The notes under the pieces: generated by a model
What the model was told of the DNA's origin: nothing
The model's database searches: none
What the model saw: the letters and a program-made list of their open reading frames with translations, nothing else
DNA from: CAZYSK01 sp964649415
GTDB lineage: Bacteria; Chloroflexota; Anaerolineae; B4-G1
Assembly (NCBI GenBank): GCA_964649415.1
Contig: CAZYSK010000155.1
Coordinates: forward strand, 1-7,731
DNA: 7,731 nucleotides
Direction of reading: 5' to 3'
Made by a program: the position numbers and the translations under genes
Shown here: positions 1-5,464 of the stretch, piece by piece
How positions within the stretch are numbered: position 1 is the first letter of the stretch
How the letters are laid out: the number at the start of each line of letters is the position of its first letter

Positions 1-1
1 C

Positions 2-30
2 TTGACAGATATCCTACAACATGATACAAT
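2..30 (+). promoter_or_regulatory. Near-consensus sigma-70 promoter for the cluster
   Basis: A perfect -35 hexamer TTGACA (2-7) is followed after exactly 17 bases by TACAAT (25-30), one base off the TATAAT consensus. Transcription would begin near position 37, leaving a leader of about 95 bases before the regulator gene. An imperfect inverted repeat, GATAC-AATA-GTGTC (23-36, one T/G wobble), overlaps the -10 box and could be an operator for the adjacent regulator; that part is weak. It is the only promoter-like pair I found, so it may drive the whole cluster. Confidence 0.72.
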
Positions 31-132
31 AGTGTCGATTCGATTCGCCACAGGGCGCAATGTCGACAAGGACCTCGCCCAACCTTCTTCACACGGCAGG
101 AACCCCAGGCAGCAGAAAGGTAGGAAGCTAGA

Positions 133-837
133 ATGAAAGGATTGGAGCCACTTCAACGCCCCCCCCTGGTCAGCCAGTCTGTGCAGATGGCGATCAGGGA
201 GTACATCGTTTCCAACGACCTGCAGTCTGACGCCCCACTTCCGCCCGAGACGCAATTGGCTGAGCAACTGGGGGTGAGCCGAAACTCCGTCCGCGAGGCG
301 GTCAAGGCTCTGGAGTCACTCGGCATTGTGGAGACACGCCGCGGAAGCGGTATCTTCGTCAAGGCCTTTTCCCTCGAGCCATTGCTCGGCAACCTCCAGT
401 ATGACCTGCTGTTCAACATGAGGGATCTGCGCGAGCTATTGCAGGTGCGTCGTGTTCTGGAAACAGGCATGATTGGGGATGCTATGGGCGTGATGAGTCC
501 CGAGCGCCTGGACCGACTGCGGGAAATTGTTGAACGTATGCGAGTTCGCGCAGAGAAAGGCGAGGCTTTTCCGGAGGAGGATCGGGAGTTCCATCAGTGC
601 CTGTTTGAAGACCTGGGGAATGAGACACTCCTGGAGTTACTAGACATCTTCTGGCTAACCTTCCAGAAGGCGTCAGAGCATACCGACATCGCGGACTACG
701 AACCAGAGTACACCTACCAGCTTCATCTTCCGATCATTGAAGCCCTCTCTACCGGAGACCTTCAGAAAGCCGCCGACGCCCTGAAGCAGCACTATTCTGG
801 CCTTGAGGGTCGCCTGGAGCGCGTGCGCCGAGAATAG
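133..837 (+). CDS. GntR-family transcriptional regulator, FadR subfamily (FCD domain)
   Basis: This is a 234-residue DNA-binding regulator, the usual length for the FadR/FCD group. Residues about 12-77 form the winged helix-turn-helix: the family signature LPPETQLAEQLGVSRNSVRE (36-55), then the helix ending in ALESLGIVE and the wing RRGSGIFV (69-76). Residues about 95-225 form the all-helical FCD effector domain. The putative metal/effector ligands are all in place: D150 and H154 in the DREFH motif, H198 in LHLPIIEAL, and H220 near the C-terminus. Family members of this kind bind small carboxylic acids, often sugar acids, and usually repress neighbouring catabolic genes, so an acid pathway intermediate is the likely inducer (inference). 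The ATG at 133 has AGGAAG (122-127) at suitable spacing. Its position directly behind the promoter suggests autoregulation and control of the genes downstream. The exact ligand cannot be read from sequence; a NanR-like role is possible but unproven. Confidence 0.93.
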   Translation: MKGLEPLQRPPLVSQSVQMAIREYIVSNDLQSDAPLPPETQLAEQLGVSRNSVREAVKALESLGIVETRRGSGIFVKAFSLEPLLGNLQYDLLFNMRDLRELLQVRRVLETGMIGDAMGVMSPERLDRLREIVERMRVRAEKGEAFPEEDREFHQCLFEDLGNETLLELLDIFWLTFQKASEHTDIADYEPEYTYQLHLPIIEALSTGDLQKAADALKQHYSGLEGRLERVRRE

Positions 838-840
838 GAG
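836..840 (+). promoter_or_regulatory. Ribosome binding site overlapping the regulator stop codon
   Basis: AGGAG at 836-840 shares two bases with the TAG stop (835-837) of the regulator and lies 7 bases before the GTG at 848. It decides the aldolase start, and suggests that ribosomes ending on the regulator could reinitiate on the aldolase (translational coupling, inferred). Confidence 0.75.
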
Positions 841-847
841 CCAGCGT

Positions 848-1789
848 GTGTCGATAGACTCTCCGCTACACCTGTCAGGCGTCATCCCACCGATGCTCAC
901 GCCACTCACTCCGAGTGGTGAGATTGATCAGCAGCACCTTGAGGTGCTGGTATCGCACATGCTTGCCGGCGGAGTCTCCGGTCTGTTTGTCCTCGGCAGC
1001 AGTGGTGAGGGGCCGTGGCTCACTGCATCACAGCGCCGGGAAGTCATCGACCAGACAGTCCGCGTCGTGGACGGCCGAGTGCCTGTGCTAGCAGGAGTTA
1101 TTGAGCCCAGCACGGGTCGGACGATGGAGTGGATGCGGATTATTGAAGACTCAGGTGTTGATGCCGCTGTGATCGGCTCACCATACTACTTCCCAGCGGA
1201 CTCCGATTGTCAGCGGCGACACGTCGAAACGGTGGCCTCCCACTCCAAGATCCCGCTCGTGCTCTACAACATACCTCCGGCCACACACAATCCCATATCG
1301 CCCGGCACCGTGCGGAAGCTCTTGGAGGTCGAGAGTCTGGTTGGAATAAAGGACAGCAGCGGGGACTGGCAGGTCTTTCGAGAACTGCTGGAGCTGCCCA
1401 AGATAAGACCGGGGTTCTCCGTGCTCCAAGGTGCTGAGAAGCTGTCTGCCCGAGCCATGCTTGCAGGCGCAGATGGGATCGTGCCAGGCCTTGGCAATCT
1501 GGTGCCCGACTTGTTCGTTCGGCTGGTGACCAGCGCCCGAAGCGGCGACGAGAAGGAAGTCTGGCGACTTCAGGAACAGGCCAACAAGCTGTGGCATCTG
1601 CACACGCAAGGATTCTGGTTGGACTGCCTGAAGTATGCTGCGTCCGTCCTCGGCCTCAGTCGCGGTGCGCTGTGCGGACGGGACGGTGCTCTGTCCGAAC
1701 CCGAGAAGGCTATGATCAGGCAACTGCTGCGCATGTACGGGCCAAATGCCGAGGCGACTAGAGACGCGCTGAAGGAGGTGGTGGAATAG
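848..1789 (+). CDS. DapA/NanA-superfamily class I aldolase (pyruvate-forming lyase)
   Basis: This 313-residue protein is a (beta/alpha)8-barrel Schiff-base lyase, which condenses or cleaves pyruvate with an aldehyde. The Schiff-base lysine is K168 in GIKDSSGD, the catalytic tyrosine is Y140 in YNIPP, and the pyruvate carboxylate loop is GSSGE (50-54). True dihydrodipicolinate synthase has GTTGE and an arginine five residues after the tyrosine (E. coli R138). Here the first threonine is serine and the arginine position is A145, which argues against lysine biosynthesis. N-acetylneuraminate lyase has GSTGE and an Asp-Glu pair that binds the sugar chain; by my eye alignment that pair is E197-K198 here, so sialic acid specificity is only partly supported. 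2-keto-3-deoxy-sugar-acid aldolase is an equal alternative. The GTG at 848 is preferred because AGGAG lies just upstream and the family N-terminus (GVIPPMLTP) follows directly. An upstream TTG at 803 would overlap the regulator and add unrelated residues. Confidence 0.9.
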   Translation: MSIDSPLHLSGVIPPMLTPLTPSGEIDQQHLEVLVSHMLAGGVSGLFVLGSSGEGPWLTASQRREVIDQTVRVVDGRVPVLAGVIEPSTGRTMEWMRIIEDSGVDAAVIGSPYYFPADSDCQRRHVETVASHSKIPLVLYNIPPATHNPISPGTVRKLLEVESLVGIKDSSGDWQVFRELLELPKIRPGFSVLQGAEKLSARAMLAGADGIVPGLGNLVPDLFVRLVTSARSGDEKEVWRLQEQANKLWHLHTQGFWLDCLKYAASVLGLSRGALCGRDGALSEPEKAMIRQLLRMYGPNAEATRDALKEVVE

Positions 1790-1846
1790 CACAATAGCAA
1801 GAAGGCGTGTAGTGCCCACAGGCGGTGGTCCGTCCGAGCAATAGAA

Positions 1847-1858
1847 GAGCCCGGGCTC
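1847..1858. repeat. 12-base perfect palindrome before the lipoprotein gene
   Basis: GAGCCCGGGCTC is fully self-complementary and lies 26 bases before the ATG at 1885, inside the 95-base gap between the aldolase and the lipoprotein gene. It could be an operator or a small transcript hairpin, although with no loop it would have to open partly. I see no -35/-10 pair next to it. GC-rich DNA yields such palindromes by chance fairly often, so a function is only a possibility. Confidence 0.4.
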
Positions 1859-1884
1859 AAGTCGATTCAAGGAGGAACCGACAG

Positions 1885-3285
1885 ATGAAAGCCAAGAAAG
1901 TCAGTAGGCGAGATTTCCTACGCATGAGCGCATGTGCCACGGTAGGTGCCGCTATAGCTGCCTGTCAGCCCCAAGTGATTGAGAAGACAGTTGAAGTTGA
2001 CGTTGAGAAAGTGGTCACAGCCACCCCCTCGGCTCCCGAAAGAAAGCCGATGACTCTCGAGGTATGGATTGAGAGAGGGGATCCGCAGCGGACCGTGATT
2101 GGCTCCTTTGTCGATACGTACAACAAAGAACTCGCGGGAGCTGGCGTCCCGGTGACATGGGAGTACGATTTCCCGGGTGACAGTCTACCGGATCTGCTGA
2201 TGGCTGCGGCAGCGGAGGGCCCGAGTGCATTCCCCGATCTGCTTATCGGCAGTAGCAACGAGGGCCTGTATCCGCCGTTAATCCTGGCAGGTGCAGTCCC
2301 AGAGCAGAACTCGTGGATGGATGCGGTTGGCCTTGACTGGAGCGATTACGCACCTAACGTGCGCAAGCAGATCGATGGCAAGGACTACTGGCTCCCCTAC
2401 GGCGTCGCTGCCTTCATCCAATACGTCAATCTCGATCACGCAGAGGAAGCCGGTCTCGACATCGCGGCGAATCCGCCAGATGACCTGGAGACCATGATTG
2501 AAGTGGCTCGGGCGATGACGAAGCTTGGTGCGGATGACAAGGTGGAGCGATCAGGATTCCTTCTCACCGGATCGGGTGGTCACCCATCCCTCGTGTGGGG
2601 AACCGTGCTGGAGTGCCTCGGAGGCCAGATTGTGGCGGATGACGGCATGACTCCGAATTTCAACAATGCTGCTGGCAAAGAGGCGGCTCAGTTCGTTATC
2701 GACTGCTTCGACGACTACATCGTATCCACCCGCGACCTGGCCGACCGGTACAAGGCCTGGGCAGTTGGGAATGCATCCATCTTCTGGACAGGTACTTGGG
2801 TGATGGCCACATCCCTGACCGCGGAGCTCAATTTCGCCACCATGCCTCTGCCTGAGGTCGACGGAGTCAGGGTTTCAACCGACGCCGCGACTGAGGCCAT
2901 GAGCCTGTTCGACACGGGAGATCCTGATAGTATGATGGAGGCAGCCAGGCTGCTGAAGTGGTTCACCGAGCACATGGGTGAGTACTGCACGATCGTCGGC
3001 GACATCTGTCCGACCTTGTCCGGGCGTGCGATGCCTTCCTACCAGAATCGGGCGGCCGCTCCCTATGAAGGGCCGGCTCTCCAAGCCTATGAAGAAGGAT
3101 ACGCCCAATCAGCCTTCTTCCACCCAGAGAAGAACATCAACTACTACTGGGGCGAGCCGGAAGTGGATAACCTGGACCGCATATGGCTGGGCGAATGGAC
3201 CGTAGAGGAAGGGCTTGAGAAGATGGAAGCTGAAGTCCAGGCCATATTGGACAAGAATCCCGTCATACCGATTCAGCTCGTATAA
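1885..3285 (+). CDS. ABC sugar transporter substrate-binding lipoprotein (family 1, Tat-exported)
   Basis: This 466-residue extracytoplasmic protein captures the sugar ligand and delivers it to the permeases encoded downstream. The N-terminus carries a twin-arginine motif SRRDFLRM (7-14), a short hydrophobic stretch, and a lipobox ending IAAC with the lipidated cysteine at C27. A Val/Glu/Lys/Thr-rich tether (about 29-48) follows, of a style common in Chloroflexota. The mature part from about residue 52 (MTLEVWIERGDPQRTV) has the length and pattern of the MalE/UgpB-like family 1 fold, including WTGTWVMATSL, a typical hinge-region segment. Ligand identity cannot be deduced; the neighbouring aldolase and Asp-box proteins suggest an acidic or conjugated sugar. 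The ATG at 1885 is chosen because GGAGG (1871-1875) sits 9 bases upstream and the twin-arginine signal begins at once; an upstream GTG at 1825 would bury the signal. A 334-base structured spacer separates it from the first permease. Confidence 0.93.
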   Translation: MKAKKVSRRDFLRMSACATVGAAIAACQPQVIEKTVEVDVEKVVTATPSAPERKPMTLEVWIERGDPQRTVIGSFVDTYNKELAGAGVPVTWEYDFPGDSLPDLLMAAAAEGPSAFPDLLIGSSNEGLYPPLILAGAVPEQNSWMDAVGLDWSDYAPNVRKQIDGKDYWLPYGVAAFIQYVNLDHAEEAGLDIAANPPDDLETMIEVARAMTKLGADDKVERSGFLLTGSGGHPSLVWGTVLECLGGQIVADDGMTPNFNNAAGKEAAQFVIDCFDDYIVSTRDLADRYKAWAVGNASIFWTGTWVMATSLTAELNFATMPLPEVDGVRVSTDAATEAMSLFDTGDPDSMMEAARLLKWFTEHMGEYCTIVGDICPTLSGRAMPSYQNRAAAPYEGPALQAYEEGYAQSAFFHPEKNINYYWGEPEVDNLDRIWLGEWTVEEGLEKMEAEVQAILDKNPVIPIQLV

Positions 3286-3293
3286 GTGTACCA

Positions 3294-3359
3294 CAGGAAA
3301 CACTGAGTCAGCTTGCTGGCTGGACGGGTGTACGCCAGGGGTCTTCGATAGGTTTCCTG
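3294..3359 (+). repeat. Inverted repeat enclosing a small hairpin, just after the lipoprotein stop
   Basis: CAGGAAAC (3294-3301) is the exact reverse complement of GTTTCCTG (3352-3359), a perfect 8-base pair with 50 bases between. Inside it, AGTCAG-CTTG-CTGGCT (3306-3321) can form a 6-pair hairpin with one G-U pair. The outer arm starts 9 bases after the stop codon, where an mRNA 3' protective structure could sit. Confidence 0.5.
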
Positions 3360-3377
3360 ACCATCATCCTTACGTAG

Positions 3378-3397
3378 AGACGCAAGATTTTGCGTCT
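3378..3397 (+). repeat. Perfect 8-bp hairpin, first of a back-to-back pair
   Basis: AGACGCAA-GATT-TTGCGTCT is a perfect 8-base stem with a 4-base loop. Preceded by TACGT-AG, it resembles dispersed palindromes of the GTAGAGACGCAA...TTGCGTCTCTAC kind that I recall from Chloroflexota and cyanobacterial genomes; that resemblance is from memory and needs a search. No T-run follows, so it is not a standard terminator. Confidence 0.65.
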
Positions 3398-3401
3398 GAA
3401 G

Positions 3402-3419
3402 GCGCCGTTCCGACGGCGC
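3402..3419 (+). repeat. Perfect 7-bp GC-rich hairpin with a UNCG-type loop
   Basis: GCGCCGT-TCCG-ACGGCGC is a perfect 7-base stem. As RNA, the loop UCCG fits the stable UNCG tetraloop class, though the closing pair is U-A rather than the preferred C-G. It starts 4 bases after the preceding hairpin, so the two could stack. Confidence 0.65.
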
Positions 3420-3463
3420 ACCATCGAGTGAGACCCATCGGGGGCCTCTGGTGTACGCCTTGG

Positions 3464-3498
3464 GCCAGGGCTTCGTTTGATCCAGGTGCAGCCCTGGC
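3464..3498 (+). repeat. 8-bp inverted repeat with a 19-base loop
   Basis: GCCAGGGC (3464-3471) is exactly complementary to GCCCTGGC (3491-3498), with 19 bases between. It is the fourth inverted repeat in the spacer and is followed by more GC-rich sequence, not a T-tract. Confidence 0.5.
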
Positions 3499-3619
3499 GC
3501 TGGCCGGCCTACCTGTACCGTTTCTGAGAATCCCGACCTACTCGCGTCAGGGGTACTCAACCAAGAGCGTATGCGATATGGTCCCCAAGACGGATGTCTC
3601 TGGGGGCAGGGGGTGTAAG

Positions 3620-4342
3620 GTGCAGAGTGCAAGGAGCCGTGGTAGACGCTTCATTGCCAGGAAGGATCTCGTCCCATATTCGTTTCTACTGCCCTTTCTG
3701 CTGGTGTTNNNNNNNNNNNNNNNNNNNNNNNNNNNNNNNNNNNNNNNNNNNNNNNNNNNNNNNNNNNNNNNNNNNNNNNNNNNNNNNNNNNNNNNNNNNN
3801 NNNNNNNNCACGTGCTCTCAGTCACGGTCACGTCGTTCATATGGGGATGGATTTTCGAGACGCGGTACGGCCTCCTGAACCTGGCCCTTCGTGCTCTTGG
3901 CGCGCGCGGCAACATACCCTGGCTCACGTCCAGCCAATGGGCAATGCCTGCAATAGCGATCACCAGCATATGGGGAGGCGCAGGCTTCGCCATGATTATC
4001 TTCCTCGCGGGTTTGCAGGATATCCCGTCAGAGCTCAAAGAAGCCGCCCAGGTTGATGGCGCGAATGCGTGGCAGACCTTCTTCTCTGTTGTACTGCCTA
4101 TCCTCAGACCGGTTGTGCTGCTAGTAGTCACTCTCGGTCTCATCAGCGGTATGAAGGTTTTCGGACAAATGTACATCATGACACAAGGCGGTCCTGGCGG
4201 GACCACGAAGTCCGTCGTGTACGAGATACTCGATGAGTTCGGTTCGATGCGTACGGGTTATTCCGCGGCCATCGGCTACGCCTTGCTCGTCATCATCCTC
4301 GTGCTCACGGCGATTCGGCAACGCCTGGTGCGAGAGCAGTAG
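3620..4342 (+). CDS. ABC sugar permease, MalF/UgpA type (interrupted by assembly gap)
   Basis: This is the first membrane subunit of the importer. Before the gap about 29 residues are visible: a basic cytoplasmic N-terminus (RSRGRRFIARKD) and the start of the first membrane helix (LVPYSFLLPFLLV). After the gap 177 residues remain, beginning HVLSVTVTSFIWGWIF, which matches the third helix region of the family. The conserved cytoplasmic EAA loop, which docks the ATPase, is clear (EAAQVDGANAW...LPIL, from about 4037). Near the C-terminus GGPGGTT and RTGYSAAIGYALL are also typical of MalF-type permeases. The frame is the same on both sides of the 100 N, but the missing protein should be about 85-90 residues, not 33. 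The start is uncertain: GTG 3620 has AGGGGG (3608-3613) upstream, much like the site before the second permease; ATG 3578 in the same frame would add 14 residues that do not resemble a permease. Confidence 0.88.
   Translation: MQSARSRGRRFIARKDLVPYSFLLPFLLVXXXXXXXXXXXXXXXXXXXXXXXXXXXXXXXXXXHVLSVTVTSFIWGWIFETRYGLLNLALRALGARGNIPWLTSSQWAMPAIAITSIWGGAGFAMIIFLAGLQDIPSELKEAAQVDGANAWQTFFSVVLPILRPVVLLVVTLGLISGMKVFGQMYIMTQGGPGGTTKSVVYEILDEFGSMRTGYSAAIGYALLVIILVLTAIRQRLVREQ
3709..3808. other. Assembly gap of exactly 100 N
   Basis: One hundred consecutive N, the conventional placeholder for a scaffold gap of unknown size. It falls within the first permease and removes the rest of helix 1, the first external loop and helix 2. 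Confidence 0.99.
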
Positions 4343-4363
4343 GTTCGCAGGGGGGAAATACTG

Positions 4364-5224
4364 ATGGCACTCAAACGTCGGTCCCGCGGACGATACCCGG
4401 CCAAGGTGTGGAATCTCGCCATTTGGGCTACGGGGATGGCAGTCACTGTTCTATGGCTCATTCCCATCATCTGGCTGTTCTCATCTTCGCTGAAGCCTGA
4501 GGCACAGATCCTGACGCTGAAGCCTCAGTTGATACCGAGGACTATCACGCTGGAGCACTACCGCTCCCTGTTTGACTATCCGATACTGCTGTGGCTTCGC
4601 AACAGCCTGGTCGTCTCAGTGGCAACGACGGTGTTGACGTTGGCGACCGCCTGCCCCGCCGGCTACGCCTTCGCACGCTTCTCCTTCAAGGGGCACAAGG
4701 CGTTGTTCATGGTGGTGCTGGCCTCGCTGATGGTGCCATTTGAGTCCGGAATGGTTGCTCTCTACCTGCTCGTCGTGCGTATGGGTATTCGCTCCACCCT
4801 GCTGGGCATGATTCTCCCGGTGGTAGTCAGTCCCGTGTCGGTGTACGTCTTTCGGAATTTCTTCTTCTCACTCCCTAAGGATCTCGAAGACGCCGCGGCC
4901 ATTGACGGGTGTGGGCCGTGGGAGACGTTCCTTCGCGTCGCACTGCCGCTGGCGAAACCTGCTCTCGTGGTTCTCACCATTGTGAATTTCGTGGATGTCT
5001 GGAATCAGTTCCTCTGGCCCTTGCTGGTGGGCACACGGGAGACGAAGACCCTGGCCGTGGGGATCACGATTCTGAATCCAAGCAGGGCCGACACAAGCGC
5101 GGCCTTTCGATTTGGGCCGGCCATGGCTGCGGCCGGGGTGCTCGCATTGCCCACACTGATCGTATACCTGCTTCTGCAGCGCCATTTCGTCGAGGGCGTA
5201 TCGACCACGGGGCTCAAGGGATAG
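4364..5224 (+). CDS. ABC sugar permease, MalG/UgpE type
   Basis: This is the second membrane subunit of the importer, complete at 286 residues, close to the usual family length. Six membrane segments can be picked out at about 17-38, 79-103, 112-134, 145-165, 198-220 and 254-272. The first is followed by FSSSLKPEAQI, the usual start of the external loop in this family. The EAA loop lies between helices 4 and 5: LEDAAAIDGCGPWETFLRVA (174-193). The C-terminus ends QRHFVEGVSTTGLKG, a typical MalG-family tail that contacts the ATPase. The gene starts 21 bases after the first permease's stop, with a G-rich binding site (AGGGGGG) before the ATG, so the two are surely co-transcribed. No ATP-binding gene follows; many carbohydrate importers of this type share an MsmK/MalK-like ATPase encoded elsewhere. 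Confidence 0.95.
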   Translation: MALKRRSRGRYPAKVWNLAIWATGMAVTVLWLIPIIWLFSSSLKPEAQILTLKPQLIPRTITLEHYRSLFDYPILLWLRNSLVVSVATTVLTLATACPAGYAFARFSFKGHKALFMVVLASLMVPFESGMVALYLLVVRMGIRSTLLGMILPVVVSPVSVYVFRNFFFSLPKDLEDAAAIDGCGPWETFLRVALPLAKPALVVLTIVNFVDVWNQFLWPLLVGTRETKTLAVGITILNPSRADTSAAFRFGPAMAAAGVLALPTLIVYLLLQRHFVEGVSTTGLKG

Positions 5225-5227
5225 CGC

Positions 5228-5260
5228 TCCCAACACGGGCTTCAACCACGGGTGCTGGGA
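5228..5260 (+). repeat. Imperfect hairpin after the second permease
   Basis: TCCCAACAC (5228-5236) can pair with GTGCTGGGA (5252-5260) across a 15-base loop, with one A-C mismatch. It starts 4 bases after the permease stop, in the 121-base interval before the first Asp-box gene. No T-run follows, so it is more likely a transcript-processing or attenuation structure, or chance, than a terminator. Confidence 0.35.
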
Positions 5261-5299
5261 ACGAACTAATTGATTTGCTGTTGAGCGCGGAGGAGGCGG

Positions 5300-5464
5300 A
5301 TGCGGACAGAGTGCGTCCGTGTTCCAATCCGAAGGCAAACGCACTATGCCATATCGACACATCACGATCTTCCGAGACCGGCACCGATATGTAATGGGAC
5401 CTTGCCTGGCCGTCTGCAAGAACGGCGATTGGCTGTGTTCCTTCGCCATGAGCGTAATGCGTGA
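5300..5464 (+). CDS. Possible short overlapping reading frame (54 aa), doubtful
   Basis: The strongest Shine-Dalgarno-like run in this part of the cluster, GGAGGAGG (5289-5296), lies just before an ATG at 5300. That ATG opens a 54-codon frame which ends at TGA 5462-5464 and overlaps the start of the first Asp-box gene in another frame. The product is basic and Pro/His/Arg-rich, with no recognisable family, as a shadow frame would be. It could act as a leader frame affecting translation of the Asp-box gene, the purine run could serve that gene's own start less directly, or it may be chance. Confidence 0.15.
   Translation: MRTECVRVPIRRQTHYAISTHHDLPRPAPICNGTLPGRLQERRLAVFLRHERNA

Larger units (their letters stand above)
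3327..3459 (+). repeat. 10-base direct repeat in the spacer
   Basis: GGTGTACGCC occurs at 3327-3336 and again at 3450-3459. Each copy is followed shortly by a CAGGG...TTCG stretch (CAGGGGTCTTCG at 3336-3347; CAGGGCTTCG at 3466-3475), so the similarity extends loosely beyond the exact core. The copies flank the two perfect hairpins at 3378-3419, as might result from a small duplication or insertion. Confidence 0.5.
3286..3619 (+). other. Structured intercistronic spacer without a convincing gene
   Basis: This 334-base stretch lies between the lipoprotein and first permease genes. The + frame of the permease happens to stay open through it, but its translation is rich in Cys, Trp, Pro and His, with no membrane or family pattern; an open antisense frame (3273-3632) is equally unconvincing. 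The region holds at least four inverted repeats (3294-3359, 3378-3397, 3402-3419, 3464-3498) and a 10-base direct repeat. No T-tract follows any hairpin, so a rho-independent terminator is unlikely. By analogy with E. coli malE-malF, where palindromes follow the binding-protein gene, it may stabilise upstream mRNA and reduce permease expression (inference). Confidence 0.6.

Noticed and set aside
803..847. Upstream TTG start that would extend the aldolase by 15 residues
   Set aside because: It overlaps the regulator's coding end, has no good binding site, and adds residues with no family resemblance; GTG 848 has AGGAG at ideal spacing.
1178..1870. Long antisense open frame (230 aa) opposite the aldolase
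   Set aside because: No family pattern in its translation, and it lies opposite a gene with clear catalytic motifs; typical of a shadow frame in GC-rich DNA.
1825..1884. Upstream GTG start extending the lipoprotein by 20 residues
   Set aside because: It would bury the twin-arginine signal and ignore the clear GGAGG before ATG 1885.
3378..3498. Rho-independent terminator after the lipoprotein gene
   Set aside because: The stems are good but none is followed by a T-tract, and the permeases downstream show no promoter of their own that I can see.
3215..3577. In-frame upstream extension of the first permease into the lipoprotein gene
   Set aside because: It would overlap the lipoprotein's end by about 70 bases and add over 120 non-membrane residues before a normal permease N-terminus.
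3286..3619. CRISPR array or tRNA in the spacer
   Set aside because: Only one 10-base direct repeat with two copies and no regular spacing; no cloverleaf or CCA end could be found.
3273..3632. Antisense open frame (119 aa) covering the structured spacer
   Set aside because: Low-complexity-like composition, no recognisable domain, and it runs through the inverted repeats; more likely translated non-coding sequence.
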